Source: Bacillus renqingensis (GTDB taxonomy: Bacteria > Bacillota > Bacilli > Bacillales > Cytobacillaceae). Taken from it: a DNA stretch of 64,000 nucleotides. The position numbers and the translations under genes are program-made. The stretch lies in the NCBI RefSeq assembly GCF_016464375.1, contig NZ_JADDIU010000009.1, forward strand, positions 1-64,000, given 5' to 3'. This document shows, piece by piece, positions 23,668-33,396 of the stretch. The notes beneath the pieces were generated by a model. It saw nothing but the letters and a program-made list of their open reading frames with translations. It made no database searches and had not been told where the DNA came from. Position 1 is the stretch's first letter. Every line of letters begins with the position of its first letter.

Positions 23668-25182
23668 TTAACTGAGACTTAAATTCCTGGTGAAACGGGA
23701 AAACTCCATTGTTTTCAGCCATTCCGCTAATTTTTCGATATCCTTCGAGAAGATTCGATCCTTCTTAATAGAGCTGACCTGCTCGCGTCCTTTCGTATAG
23801 AAATTCTTTGTATGTGTGGCCATTTTATCGACACCACGATATTCCACCGCCTGCATCGCACAGATCATTTCGATCGCCAGCACCCTTCTAGTATTTTGGA
23901 TAATTTGATATGCATGCCTCGAGGCAATCGTTCCCATGCTAACATGATCTTCCTGATTGGCCGAAGATGGAATGGAATCGACGCTTGCCGGGTGCGCCAA
24001 TGTTTTATTTTCAGAAACCAATGATGCCGCCGCATATTGCATAATCATCGCCCCTGATTGCAAACCAGGCTGCGGGCTTAAAAAAGGTGGCAGGTCATTT
24101 AATTGCGGATTCACTAATCGTTCGATCCTCCTTTCTGAAATATTGGCCAGCTCCGCAACAGCAATTTTCATAAAATCCATTGCAAATGCTATCGGCTGTC
24201 CATGGAAGTTTCCTCCTGAAATAACGACCTCCCCATTATCAAATATCAATGGGTTATCCGTTGCCGCATTGATTTCAATTACCAGCTTTTCTTTCACATA
24301 ATCCAGCGCCTGCCATGTTGCCCCGTGAACCTGTGGAATGCAGCGAAGGGAATAGGCATCCTGAACCCTTAATTCCCCCTGTTGCGTAGTTAATAAACTG
24401 TCGCTTAAGTACTTGCGGATTCTTGCTGCTGTATCGATTTGCTGCTTATATCCCCGTGCCACCTGCACTTCTTCTGCAAAGGCATCAATAATCCCATTCA
24501 AACCTTCCATCGTCATAGCTGCAATCAGTTCGCTCTCGTAGGCGAGCTGCTCTGCCTCTAAATAGCCGACCACCCCCATGGCTGTCATCGCCTGTGTACC
24601 ATTGATCAAGGCAAGACCTTCTTTTGCCTCTAATGTAATCGGTAGTAATCCTTCTTGGTGAAGCGCTTTGTCGGCAGCCATCCGCTCACCCTTATAAAAA
24701 ACTTCACCCTCCCCAATTAACACTAAAGCGAGATGGGATAGCGGTGCTAAGTCACCGCTTGCACCAAGGGACCCTTGCTGGGGAATGACCGGGATAATCT
24801 CTTTATTTACCAGTTCTAACAGCATCTCAATAACCATCGGTCGAATACCGGAATAGCCTTTTAACAGGGCATTTGCCCGAAGCAGTACCATCGCTTTTGC
24901 AACGACTTCCGGGAATGGTTCGCCGACACCGCAGGCATGCGAGCGGATTAAATTCAGCTGCAGGTCTTGGACATGGCCTTTGTCAATTAGAACATCGCTA
25001 AACTTGCCAAATCCGGTTGTAATGCCATAAACGACTCTCTCTTCTGCAACGATTCTTTCCACGGCCGCACGGCTGTTGGCTGCGGCCTTGATACTCTCCT
25101 CCGAAGCACGCACCTGTTGCTGGTGAAATAATACTTCCTTCATTTCCTCTAATGTTAAGCTATTTCCTGTTAACGTAATCAT
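23668..25182 (-). CDS. hutH: histidine ammonia-lyase
   Basis: A 504-residue lyase converting histidine to urocanate and ammonia, first step of histidine use. The tripeptide that cyclises to the MIO cofactor is present in [17 protein letters not shown], and catalytic Tyr near the start in [13 protein letters not shown], plus [19 protein letters not shown]. The start at 25182 (MITLTGNSL) has AGAGGAG upstream; a longer frame to 25236 runs into the leader hairpin. The rest of the hut operon is not adjacent: hutU, hutI and hutG are absent. A leader with a terminator-like hairpin suggests attenuation as in B. subtilis. Confidence 0.95.
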   Translation of the reverse strand: MITLTGNSLTLEEMKEVLFHQQQVRASEESIKAAANSRAAVERIVAEERVVYGITTGFGKFSDVLIDKGHVQDLQLNLIRSHACGVGEPFPEVVAKAMVLLRANALLKGYSGIRPMVIEMLLELVNKEIIPVIPQQGSLGASGDLAPLSHLALVLIGEGEVFYKGERMAADKALHQEGLLPITLEAKEGLALINGTQAMTAMGVVGYLEAEQLAYESELIAAMTMEGLNGIIDAFAEEVQVARGYKQQIDTAARIRKYLSDSLLTTQQGELRVQDAYSLRCIPQVHGATWQALDYVKEKLVIEINAATDNPLIFDNGEVVISGGNFHGQPIAFAMDFMKIAVAELANISERRIERLVNPQLNDLPPFLSPQPGLQSGAMIMQYAAASLVSENKTLAHPASVDSIPSSANQEDHVSMGTIASRHAYQIIQNTRRVLAIEMICAMQAVEYRGVDKMATHTKNFYTKGREQVSSIKKDRIFSKDIEKLAEWLKTMEFSRFTRNLSLS

Positions 25183-25216
25183 TAAATTCCACTCCTCTAC
25201 CACTTTAGTAAAATAA

Positions 25217-25266
25217 AGAAAGAGGCTGGATTCCATATCTCATTAGATTTGGAGTCCAGCCTCTCT
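25217..25266 (-). promoter_or_regulatory. attenuator-like hairpin in hutH leader
   Basis: On the minus strand AGAGGCTGGA and TCCAGCCTCT pair, extended by TCCA/TGGA beyond a mismatch, followed by TTCTTTATTTTA. It lies between the hutH promoter and start codon, so readthrough must be regulated. About 60 bases upstream, TAG-GTGA-TAG-GCAT-GTT resembles the UAG triplets with four-base spacers that HutP binds. Confidence 0.6.
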
Positions 25267-25347
25267 CTTGTCCATTACGAAAAATAAATTTAAATTTAGG
25301 AGATGCAACATGCCTATCACCTATTCGAAATTGATTTGTTAATCATA

Positions 25348-25377
25348 ATTGTATGTGAGGGAAACCGATTGTGTCAA
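25348..25377 (-). promoter_or_regulatory. sigma-A promoter of hutH
   Basis: Minus strand TTGACA (25372-25377), 18 bases, TACAAT (25348-25353). The leader to the ATG is about 160 bases. Confidence 0.7.
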
Positions 25378-25518
25378 TATCATTTTCCAAATTTTAGTAC
25401 AATAATACTTTAATAAGATAGTAAATGAAAGGGGATTTGCACCTGATTACAAATTTACTTGGTTTTCCGTTATACTTATAGAAAGGTTTAAAATGAGGTT
25501 TACCTGAAAGGAGTTATT

Positions 25519-27609
25519 ATGAAATCTCTTGTACTCGCAGAAAAACCAAGCGTGGCACGTGAGCTCGCCCGCGTTCTTGGCTGCACACAAAAACATAAAA
25601 GCTATATCGAAGGCAATCAATATATCGTAACTTGGGCGCTTGGCCACTTAATCGAGCTGAAAATGCCGGAGCATTACGATACAAAATATAAAACATGGAC
25701 TTTAGAAGACCTGCCAATTATCCCATCAAAAATGGGCCTAAAGGTAATCAAGCAGACCCATCACCAGTTTCGGGCAATCGAAACATTAGCCAAACGCAAA
25801 GATATCAAGGATTGTATTATTGCTACCGATGCCGGTCGTGAAGGCGAGCTTGTTGCCCGCTGGATTCTTGAAAAACTTCATTGGAGCAAACCAATGAAAC
25901 GACTGTGGATTTCTTCGCAAACCGACAAAGCCATTAAAGAAGGCTTTAAACAATTAAAGCCAGGTAAGCAGTTTGATGATCTCTATCACTCTGCCGTTTG
26001 CCGCGCTGAGGCTGATTGGTTAATTGGCCTTAATGTAACACGGGCGTTAACGACGAAATATAAAGACCCGCTCTCAGCCGGACGCGTACAAACCCCAACG
26101 CTGGCAATGGTGTTGGAGCGCGAACAGCAGATTCAAAAATTTGTTCCGAAAGAATATTGGACGATTCGTGCGGAAATTGGTCCGCTGACAGCAGACTGGG
26201 AGCGTGGCAACGAAAGGCGGCTATTTGATAAGAGTGCAGCAGAAGGCATTCTTGCGAAAGTGAAGGGGCAAAAAGCAGTGCTTGAAAAAATAGACCGCAA
26301 GAATAAATCGGAGCAGCAGCCGCTCCCTTATGACTTAACCGAATTGCAGCGGGATGCCAACAAGCGCTATGGGTTCTCTGCTAAGAAAACATTAAATGTC
26401 CTGCAACGGCTTTATGAGCAATACAAGTTAGTGACGTACCCGAGAACCGATTCGCGCTACTTAACAACGGACATGATGAGCACCATGGCTGACCGCCTGC
26501 AAGGGATGGCTTCCGGGTATAAGGATGAGGTCCGCCCGCTCCTCGCCAATAATGGGAAAGTTTTAGCTCGTCGTGTCTTTAACAACGAGAAGGTTACCGA
26601 TCACCATGCGATTATCCCGACTGAGCAGCGGTTAAACTTAAGCGAGCTTGATTCGGATGAACGAAAAATCTATGATTTGATTGCCAGACAGTTTCTGGCA
26701 CTATTTTTACCAGCCTATAGATATGAAACGATTCATGCCGTATTTAAGGTCGAAGGTGAAACCTTTACTGCTAAAGAGACAAATGTGCTTGATTTAGGCT
26801 TTAAAAAAGTCTTGGGCAAGGAAGAGTCGTCTGGCGCCTCCTCCGGTCTGCAAAAATTAACCCAAAGACAGGCCTATACAGTGAAAGATGCTATGCTTAA
26901 CCAAAAATGGACCGAGCCGCCGCTGCGCTACTCTGAAGCAGATGTTCTCTCTCAAATGGAAAAATACGGACTTGGCACCCCGGCAACAAGGGCGGAAATA
27001 ATTGAGAGGCTTGTGGAAACTGAGGTTGTCGAACGGCAGAATGGGCGCTTCCATCCGACTAAAAAAGGCAGTCAGTTGATCGAATTGGTTAACGATGAGT
27101 TAAAGTCTCCGGAGCTGACGGCAAAGTGGGAGCAGGAGCTGGAGCGTATTTCAAAAGGAAAAGCAGACCCAAAAGCTTTTTTGCGAAAAATCCGCCACCA
27201 GACCGAGCAGCTTGTTTCTGAAATTAAAGCAAGTGATAAATCATATCGGGCGCCTAATTTAACCGGCTCGAAATGTCCGGAATGCGGCTCGTTCTTAAAA
27301 GAGCGAAATACGAAGGACGGAAAGATCCTTGTTTGCTCAAGCCTTGAATGCTCATATCGCCGCCGGAAGGATCCAAAAATGTCGAACCGCCGCTGTCCGC
27401 AGTGTCATAAGAAAATGGAAATTCATGAGGGCAAGGCAGGCACATACTTCCAGTGCCGCCGCTGTAATATCGTAGAAAAGGCCGAAGGAAGAAAAAAAGC
27501 GGTCAATAAGCGCGAAGAGCGAAAGCTTGTTCAGAAATATACTCCAAAAGAAGACTTCGGCACCAGTCTTGGTGATTTACTGAAGCAGGCTTTGAAGGAT
27601 CAGGATTAG
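25519..27609 (+). CDS. topB: DNA topoisomerase III
   Basis: A 696-residue type IA topoisomerase. The Toprim domain opens the protein (KSLVLAEKPSVARELARVLG with catalytic Glu; IIATDAGREGELVARWIL with the acidic DxD-like centre). The active-site tyrosine is in YKLVTYPRTDSRYLTTDM, and GLGTPATRAEIIERL is the type IA signature. The C-terminus has zinc ribbons (CPECGSFLKERN...CSSLEC, CPQCHKKM...CRRC). It relaxes and decatenates DNA. The ATG at 25519 follows GAAAGGAG; a terminator follows the gene. Confidence 0.95.
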   Translation: MKSLVLAEKPSVARELARVLGCTQKHKSYIEGNQYIVTWALGHLIELKMPEHYDTKYKTWTLEDLPIIPSKMGLKVIKQTHHQFRAIETLAKRKDIKDCIIATDAGREGELVARWILEKLHWSKPMKRLWISSQTDKAIKEGFKQLKPGKQFDDLYHSAVCRAEADWLIGLNVTRALTTKYKDPLSAGRVQTPTLAMVLEREQQIQKFVPKEYWTIRAEIGPLTADWERGNERRLFDKSAAEGILAKVKGQKAVLEKIDRKNKSEQQPLPYDLTELQRDANKRYGFSAKKTLNVLQRLYEQYKLVTYPRTDSRYLTTDMMSTMADRLQGMASGYKDEVRPLLANNGKVLARRVFNNEKVTDHHAIIPTEQRLNLSELDSDERKIYDLIARQFLALFLPAYRYETIHAVFKVEGETFTAKETNVLDLGFKKVLGKEESSGASSGLQKLTQRQAYTVKDAMLNQKWTEPPLRYSEADVLSQMEKYGLGTPATRAEIIERLVETEVVERQNGRFHPTKKGSQLIELVNDELKSPELTAKWEQELERISKGKADPKAFLRKIRHQTEQLVSEIKASDKSYRAPNLTGSKCPECGSFLKERNTKDGKILVCSSLECSYRRRKDPKMSNRRCPQCHKKMEIHEGKAGTYFQCRRCNIVEKAEGRKKAVNKREERKLVQKYTPKEDFGTSLGDLLKQALKDQD

Positions 27610-27615
27610 GTTTTA

Positions 27616-27646
27616 GATAGGTACCCCTTGGGGTGCCTATCTTTTT
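27616..27646 (+). terminator. terminator of topB
   Basis: GATAGGTACCCC and GGGGTGCCTATC pair with a short loop and are followed by TTTTT. Confidence 0.8.
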
Positions 27647-27812
27647 ACATTCATTGGACCTCTCCATGAAAGCTTCGCTTGTATCTTTTTGCAAACCTCC
27701 TTTGTTTGCTTCGTTAGCCTTTTTTCTTATTCCATTATGCTTTCGTTTTCTTTTTCCTAATAAAACCGCTACAATAGTAACAGGAAGATTCTGAAAAAGG
27801 AGACTACATAAT

Positions 27813-29045
27813 ATGAACGATTTTCAAAGGAATTTGGAAAAATACGCGGAGCTTGCCGTTAAGGTCGGCGTTAATATTCAAAAAAGGCAAACACTCGTAA
27901 TTAACGCGGCTATTGACTCCGCAGAATTTGTTCGCCTCGCCGTCAAAAAGGCATATGAACAGGGAGCCTTTAATGTCATTGTCAATTGGAGCGATGATAT
28001 CGTTTCAAAAACAAAATATGACTTAGCCCCTGATGAAGCATTTAATGAATATCCGGAGTGGCGCGCGAAAGAGCAGGAAGACCTTGTTCAAAAGGGAGCG
28101 GCTTTTATGTCCGTTGTCTCCTCCAGCCCCGATTTACTGAAAGGTGTGAATCCTAAACGGATAGCCCAATTTAACAAAGTCGCCGGTAAAGCGCTTTCGA
28201 AATTTCGCCAAGCGATTCAATCGGACAAAATCAGCTGGACCGTCGTGGCTGCCGCTTCATCTGCTTGGGCTGCCAAAGTTTTTCCCGATGCCCCAAGCGA
28301 CCTTCAGGTGTCCATGCTTTGGGATGCGATCTTTAAAGCAGTTCGTGTTAATACCGAAAATCCGGTTGAAGCATGGAAAAAGCACGACGAAACCCTTCAT
28401 GCGAAGGTTGACTATTTAAATAAAAAGCGGTACAAAACGTTACATTACAAAGCTCCTGGTACTGATTTAACGATTGAGCTTCCAAAAACCCATCTTTGGG
28501 TGGGCGCCGGCAGCACCAATGAAAAGGGCGACCCATTCATGGCTAACATGCCGACCGAGGAGGTTTTCACCGTCCCACTTAAGACAGGTGTGAATGGTAC
28601 CGTTGCAAGCACGAAACCACTTAGCTATGGTGGAAATATTATTGATCGCTTTTCGATTACATTTGAGAATGGAAAAATTGTCGGTATAAAGGCGGAGGAA
28701 GGTGAAGAAGTACTCAAACATCTCGTAGAAACAGATGAAGGTTCTCACTATCTTGGGGAAGTAGCCCTAGTCCCTTATGACTCACCCATTTCTCAATCCA
28801 ACATCCTTTTCTTTAACACATTGTTTGATGAAAATGCCTCCAATCATCTGGCGATTGGCAGCGCCTATGCCTTCTGTATCGAGGGTGGCAAGAAAATGTC
28901 ATCTGAAGAACTAAAGGAAAAGGGCCTGAACGAAAGTATCACACATGTTGATTTTATGATTGGTTCTGCGGAAATGGACATTGATGGTATCACTGCTGAT
29001 GGAAGAAGTGAACCAATCTTCCGAAACGGAAACTGGGCATTTTAA
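27813..29045 (+). CDS. ampS: M29-family aminopeptidase (AmpS)
   Basis: A 410-residue metalloaminopeptidase of the thermophilic aminopeptidase family. Conserved parts are NLEKYAELAVKVGVNIQKRQ at the start, NMPTEEVFTVPLKTGVNGTV (metal-ligand Glu), VETDEGSHYLGEVALVPYDSPI, FDENASNHLAIGSAYAF (ligand Glu/His) and HVDFMIGSAEMDIDG (His, Asp). It releases N-terminal residues from peptides in the cytoplasm. The ATG at 27813 follows AAAAAGGAG. A strong terminator follows. Confidence 0.93.
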   Translation: MNDFQRNLEKYAELAVKVGVNIQKRQTLVINAAIDSAEFVRLAVKKAYEQGAFNVIVNWSDDIVSKTKYDLAPDEAFNEYPEWRAKEQEDLVQKGAAFMSVVSSSPDLLKGVNPKRIAQFNKVAGKALSKFRQAIQSDKISWTVVAAASSAWAAKVFPDAPSDLQVSMLWDAIFKAVRVNTENPVEAWKKHDETLHAKVDYLNKKRYKTLHYKAPGTDLTIELPKTHLWVGAGSTNEKGDPFMANMPTEEVFTVPLKTGVNGTVASTKPLSYGGNIIDRFSITFENGKIVGIKAEEGEEVLKHLVETDEGSHYLGEVALVPYDSPISQSNILFFNTLFDENASNHLAIGSAYAFCIEGGKKMSSEELKEKGLNESITHVDFMIGSAEMDIDGITADGRSEPIFRNGNWAF

Positions 29046-29049
29046 AATG

Positions 29050-29077
29050 AAAAAGAGCAGCTAGGCTGCTCTTTTTC
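29050..29077 (+). terminator. terminator of ampS
   Basis: AAAAAGAGCAGC and GCTGCTCTTTTT pair across TAG. Confidence 0.8.
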
Positions 29078-29151
29078 GTAAATATCAGTTGCTAAAGGTA
29101 ACAAACTCTAGGTACAATTTGATTTAACACTCAAATTGGAGGTAGCATTAG

Positions 29152-29541
29152 ATGTGGAATGAATTTAAGCAATTTGCAATGAAAGGAAATGTCCTTGATC
29201 TAGCTGTCGGCGTTATCATCGGGGGCGCATTTGGAAAAATTGTTTCCTCTCTTGTGGGCGATATCATTATGCCTATTATTGCTTTATTTACGGGAGTAGT
29301 CGATTTTAAAGACCTTGCTTATGGGTCATTGAAATATGGCCAATTTATTCAAAACGTGGTTGACTTCTTTATTATCGCCTTTTCGGTTTTCCTTATTGTA
29401 AAATTTCTTAACCGTTTCAAGAAGAAAGCGGAAGCACCTAAGGTAGAAGTCGAAATCGACCGTACAGAGGAGCTATTAACCGAAATTCGTGATCTTTTAA
29501 AGGAAAATAAAGATTTTTTACGAAAAAATGAAACATCTTGA
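29152..29541 (+). CDS. mscL: large-conductance mechanosensitive channel
   Basis: A 129-residue MscL. The N-terminal amphipathic helix and first membrane helix ([41 protein letters not shown]) are nearly canonical, the second helix is [23 protein letters not shown], and the cytoplasmic helix ends with [13 protein letters not shown]. It opens under membrane tension to release solutes at osmotic downshock. The ATG at 29152 follows TTGGAGGT. Confidence 0.97.
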   Translation: MWNEFKQFAMKGNVLDLAVGVIIGGAFGKIVSSLVGDIIMPIIALFTGVVDFKDLAYGSLKYGQFIQNVVDFFIIAFSVFLIVKFLNRFKKKAEAPKVEVEIDRTEELLTEIRDLLKENKDFLRKNETS

Positions 29542-29591
29542 CCATTTCTTCGTATAACTTAATATAGACATTATTGCTGAGGTGAAGAAAA

Positions 29592-30230
29592 ATGTATAAT
29601 ACACAAACATCGTCTGAATTTATGCCTTCTGTATTACGGACATTTGCCCTCTCCCTTGCCATCGCCTTTTTGGGCACTATGGCCGGAGTGTATGTCCCGC
29701 CTAGTTTATTCTTACCATTATCGATTTTAGAATTAGTCATGATTATTGCGGCTGTCTTCTTCAGACGCAAAAAGGCGATTTCTTATTCGTTCTTATATAT
29801 TTTCACCTTTATTTCAGGGGTGACCTTATATCCAATCGTCGCTTATTATACAGCAACTTCCGGAGCAAATGTGGTCATTAATGCATTTGCAACTACAACG
29901 GTTGTATTTACAGGTATTTCTATTTATGCGGCAAAGTCGAAACGGAATTTTTCCTTCTTAGGCGGATTTTTATTTGCTGCCCTGCTGGCATTAGTGGCCA
30001 TTTCAATTTTCAACATTTTCTTCCCGCTTAGCTCAACAGGAATGCTTGCTTATTCATTTATCGGTGTTCTTGTATTCAGCGGTTATGTTCTCTTTGATAT
30101 CAGCCGGATGAAGCATTACGGAGTTAAAGCGGAAGATGTCCCATTGATGGCATTAAGCTTGTATTTAGACTTCATCAACCTGTTCATCAGCATCCTTCGA
30201 ATTTTCGGGATTTTGGGAAGTAAAGATTAA
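29592..30230 (+). CDS. Bax inhibitor-1 family membrane protein
   Basis: A 212-residue protein with seven predicted helices and the BI-1 features FISGVTLYPIVAYY, FIGVLVFSGYVLFDISRMK (with the conserved Asp in the sixth helix) and ALSLYLDFINLFISILRI. The bacterial member YetJ is a pH-sensitive calcium leak channel; the same role is likely but unproven. The ATG at 29592 follows GAGGTGAAG. It ends at a terminator shared with the convergent flippase gene. Confidence 0.88.
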   Translation: MYNTQTSSEFMPSVLRTFALSLAIAFLGTMAGVYVPPSLFLPLSILELVMIIAAVFFRRKKAISYSFLYIFTFISGVTLYPIVAYYTATSGANVVINAFATTTVVFTGISIYAAKSKRNFSFLGGFLFAALLALVAISIFNIFFPLSSTGMLAYSFIGVLVFSGYVLFDISRMKHYGVKAEDVPLMALSLYLDFINLFISILRIFGILGSKD

Positions 30231-30234
30231 TGGT

Positions 30235-30266
30235 AAAAAGGAGCTTGAGTTTCAAGCTCCTTTTTT
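30235..30266. terminator. bidirectional terminator
   Basis: AAAAAGGAGCTTGA and TCAAGCTCCTTTTTT pair with a three-base loop between two convergent genes; it includes the last codons of the flippase gene. Confidence 0.85.
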
Positions 30267-31586
30267 CGTTTGCAAAATCCCTTTCATGAAAAAAGTAACG
30301 CCAATTTTCTTACAGATGGTTAAATAATGCATCAATGCGAGCAGCACTGATTCCGTATTCATCCCGATAATTACCCCATCCATCCGCCATTCCGGCATTG
30401 AGCCAAGCAAAAGGATCAGACCAAATGAAAGCGCCGTTGACCAAATTATATGAATAAAAGCCTCTTTAATCATATCTAGACCAATCATAAAGGCCTGCAT
30501 TGGCATGATAAAATAATGAAACAGGAAAAATGGCCAAAGCAATTGCAGATAATTGGCAGATGCTTCCGATTTGAAAAATAATGAAGTCAATTCAGGTGCG
30601 AAAAAGTAGAAAATGACGACGGCGACAATCCCATATCCAAGCGTGAGAATCATGACCTGTTGCAGCATTTTTTGCAGGCTGGAGAAATTCCGCTCTGAAT
30701 GTGTTTTAGATACTGCCGGGATTAGTACAATTAATAAGGAATGAGCAATAAATGCCGGAAAAAAGCCAATCGACATCGCCACGCCCATTAGCATCCCGAA
30801 TTGTTCTGTCGCCTGGACAGCGGTTATGCCTGAATGAACGAGTGCAGCCTTAATAATGAAAGGCTGGATTGCATTTGTAAACGCCGAGAATAAACGCATG
30901 CCAGTTGTTGGAATGGATACCGCCATTAAGTTTTTTCGAACAATCTTACGGTTTAGATTGGAAAACGGCTGCTTCTTTACCTGCTGGAATTGAATGATAA
31001 ACATGAAAACCAAATAAAGGAAGACGACGATTTCGCTGCCAATCAGGGCACCGATGGCGATTAACAGCGATGATTCGGAATTGAATTCGAAAAAACGAAA
31101 CAGGGCAAATAGTACTATGAGTTGAATGATTTTTCGCAAAAAGTTCGCGATGGCGATTTTCCCCATCTGCTGCCTGCCCATAAAATATCCCCTGGCAACA
31201 GAAGTAAATGAGATAACGGGTATCAAGATGATGACAAGCCAGCGGACATAAGGATGGTACGAGTTAAACACCGGAATAAATGGCAGTAGCATTGTACCTA
31301 CTACCAATAACAGACTGGTAAAAATAATCGTTATCGCGATGGCATGATAGAGAATATTGCGGTGATAGCGCTCTTCACGTTCGGCAATAATCTTGGAAAT
31401 GGATACCGGCAGCTCGAAGCTCGAAATGAGGACAATCAAAAATATGGTCGGCAAAATCGACATATATAAACCTAACCCATGGGACCCCAGCTGACGCGCT
31501 AGAATCATATTGACTAAGATTTCAATTCCTTCTCCTAAAAATGCGGTTACGACTAAGAATAAGATACCTCGATAATAAATTGCCAA
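30252..31586 (-). CDS. MOP-superfamily flippase, SpoVB/YkvU-like
   Basis: A 444-residue protein with about 14 membrane helices, including the MOP flippase features: LGEGIEILVNMILARQLGSHGLGLY at the N-terminus, SVARGYFMGRQQMGKIAIANFLRKI, and a second homologous half starting RKNLMAVSIPTTGMRLFSAFTNAIQPF. SpoVB and YkvU relatives move lipid-linked wall or cortex precursors in sporulation. The substrate here is unknown. I choose TTG at 31586, nine bases after AAAGGGAG; a GTG at 31616 has no ribosome site. Confidence 0.82.
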   Translation of the reverse strand: MAIYYRGILFLVVTAFLGEGIEILVNMILARQLGSHGLGLYMSILPTIFLIVLISSFELPVSISKIIAEREERYHRNILYHAIAITIIFTSLLLVVGTMLLPFIPVFNSYHPYVRWLVIILIPVISFTSVARGYFMGRQQMGKIAIANFLRKIIQLIVLFALFRFFEFNSESSLLIAIGALIGSEIVVFLYLVFMFIIQFQQVKKQPFSNLNRKIVRKNLMAVSIPTTGMRLFSAFTNAIQPFIIKAALVHSGITAVQATEQFGMLMGVAMSIGFFPAFIAHSLLIVLIPAVSKTHSERNFSSLQKMLQQVMILTLGYGIVAVVIFYFFAPELTSLFFKSEASANYLQLLWPFFLFHYFIMPMQAFMIGLDMIKEAFIHIIWSTALSFGLILLLGSMPEWRMDGVIIGMNTESVLLALMHYLTICKKIGVTFFMKGILQTKKGA

Positions 31587-31682
31587 TTTCAGATTCTCCC
31601 TTTGTTGTAGTCTCACTGATTAAAGTTTTACTTTACAATTTATGAGACAAGTCTGGGGAATAGTAGGAGAATTTTTAAAAAG

Positions 31683-31725
31683 GGTGTCAGGCACCATGTG
31701 AATTTTTCACATGGTGCCTGACACC
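31683..31725. repeat. GGTGTCAGGCACC palindrome at the liaR 3' end
   Basis: Perfect 19-base arms (GGTGTCAGGCACCATGTGA and its reverse complement) with loop ATTTT. The liaR frame enters the first arm and stops at its TGA. The same hairpin occurs at 14610-14650. Confidence 0.85.
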
Positions 31726-32348
31726 AATGAATGCTTGAATGCGTAAATTACTGCCTGGGTACGGTCCTGGACGTTTAGCTTGCTTAAAATGTTGCTGACA
31801 TGGGTTTTTACCGTTTTGAGCGCGATGAATAATTCATCGGCAATTTCCTGGTTTGTTTTCCCTTCGGCCATCAGCAGTAATATTTCCATTTCGCGGCTGG
31901 TAAGATCCTCGTGTGGCAGATGTTCTGATTTTTTCCGCATCTTCATCATCATTTTGCCGGTTACCTCCGGTTCCAAGATGGACTGGCCTTGATAGGTAGC
32001 GCGGACTGCTTTGGCAATCTCACTTGCTTTTGAGGTTTTCAGCATATAGCTCGTCGCTCCGGCCTCAAGCGCTGGGTATACTTTCTCATCATCTAAAAAG
32101 CTTGTTACAATGATAATCTTAGCTTCAGGCCACTGTTCAATAATTTGCCTTGTCGCTTCAATTCCGTCCATTTCTTTCATCACCAAATCCATTAAAATGA
32201 TATCTGGGCGAAGTTGTAAGGCCAGTTCGACACCTTTTTTACCGTTCTCGGCCTCACCGATAACTTCGATATCCGGCTGCGCAGAAAGATAGGAGGAAAC
32301 TCCAATTCTTACCATTTCATGATCGTCAACAAATACTACTCTAATCAT
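31707..32348 (-). CDS. liaR: LiaR-like response regulator
   Basis: A 213-residue NarL/FixJ-type regulator. The receiver ([20 protein letters not shown], phosphoacceptor Asp in [14 protein letters not shown], Lys in [10 protein letters not shown]) is followed by a LuxR-type HTH ([45 protein letters not shown]). With liaF and liaS it forms the LiaFSR system that answers cell-wall antibiotics such as bacitracin. The start at 32348 overlaps the end of liaS by eight bases. The last codons (VSGTM, stop) come from a palindromic repeat, which has replaced the native tail. Confidence 0.93.
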   Translation of the reverse strand: MIRVVFVDDHEMVRIGVSSYLSAQPDIEVIGEAENGKKGVELALQLRPDIILMDLVMKEMDGIEATRQIIEQWPEAKIIIVTSFLDDEKVYPALEAGATSYMLKTSKASEIAKAVRATYQGQSILEPEVTGKMMMKMRKKSEHLPHEDLTSREMEILLLMAEGKTNQEIADELFIALKTVKTHVSNILSKLNVQDRTQAVIYAFKHSLVSGTM

Positions 32349-33396
32349 TTGTATCCTCTCCATTTACCATTACCGGAACTTTTACTTCCAGCCGCGTTCC
32401 TTTATTTTTCACACTGATAATCTTTAAGGTACCGCCGATTTCAAAGGCACGCTCATTCATATTCTGCATCCCGTATGAGCCAGCTTTCTCCTCTTCCGCT
32501 TCGAAACCAACGCCATCATCAACAACCCTCATAATGACAAGATCCTCTCTTTTAATCAACAGCACATCAAGCTTTGCCGCTTTTGCATGCCGAAGGGTGT
32601 TGGAGACCGATTCTTGGAGAATCCGGAATAAATGGTCTTCCACACCTTTATCTAGCGGGAAGTCCTCCACTTTCCATTTTATCTCCATTTCTACCTTTTG
32701 TGATAATTCGATTAACAGCTCCTCAATTCCTTCCTGGAGCGATTTATTTTTCAAGGCTACTGGCCTTAAATGCAGCAAAAGCGCCCTCATTTCAAGCTGT
32801 GATTGATGGATCATCGCCTCGACCATCTTTAATTGTTTTGTTTCGTTTGTTTCCTCTGAAACTTGTCTGGTTTCATTGATAGCGGACATCATCATCGATG
32901 CTGCAAATAATTGCTGACTGACCGAATCATGTAATTCACGGGCAAGCCGATTCCGCTCCTGCTCGATAATTTCTTGAATTCTTGTTTCCTGATCTTCTAC
33001 TTTTTCGGTAGCTAGCCGTTGTGCATGTCTTGTCTGCTCCGCAATTTGTTTGCCGATTTTCTCCATTCGTTCTGCGATCGATTGTATTTCCGAAACGGAA
33101 CCAGAACCGGCGTTTTTTAAATCAATATGTTTTCCTTCTTCTAATAGATGGAGCGAGTGTTCAATCAGGTGAAACTGTTTTCTCCAATAAAGACCAGTTG
33201 CCGCTCCGACAATGATTCCCATGGCAATGCTAAAGGCAGGAATAAAAATCACAATGGGAATATCCATGAAATGTCTCGTCCAAATTTGCGACCAGCTATT
33301 TAACGGGAAGACGAAAAAAAACACGGCACTGATAAAAATAGCCATTAGAAAGGCGAATCCGACACCCCAGACAATTTGACGCCCTGTTGTACTCAT
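32341..33396 (-). CDS. liaS: LiaS-like sensor histidine kinase
   Basis: A 351-residue intramembrane-sensing kinase: two membrane helices with a short extracytoplasmic loop ([41 protein letters not shown]), a HAMP-like linker, and a HisKA_3 domain with the phospho-His in [19 protein letters not shown]. The ATPase has [19 protein letters not shown] and [11 protein letters not shown]. It phosphorylates LiaR and is held in check by LiaF. The start overlaps liaF (ATGA-type), so F, S and R are translationally coupled. Confidence 0.93.
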   Translation of the reverse strand: MSTTGRQIVWGVGFAFLMAIFISAVFFFVFPLNSWSQIWTRHFMDIPIVIFIPAFSIAMGIIVGAATGLYWRKQFHLIEHSLHLLEEGKHIDLKNAGSGSVSEIQSIAERMEKIGKQIAEQTRHAQRLATEKVEDQETRIQEIIEQERNRLARELHDSVSQQLFAASMMMSAINETRQVSEETNETKQLKMVEAMIHQSQLEMRALLLHLRPVALKNKSLQEGIEELLIELSQKVEMEIKWKVEDFPLDKGVEDHLFRILQESVSNTLRHAKAAKLDVLLIKREDLVIMRVVDDGVGFEAEEEKAGSYGMQNMNERAFEIGGTLKIISVKNKGTRLEVKVPVMVNGEDTND

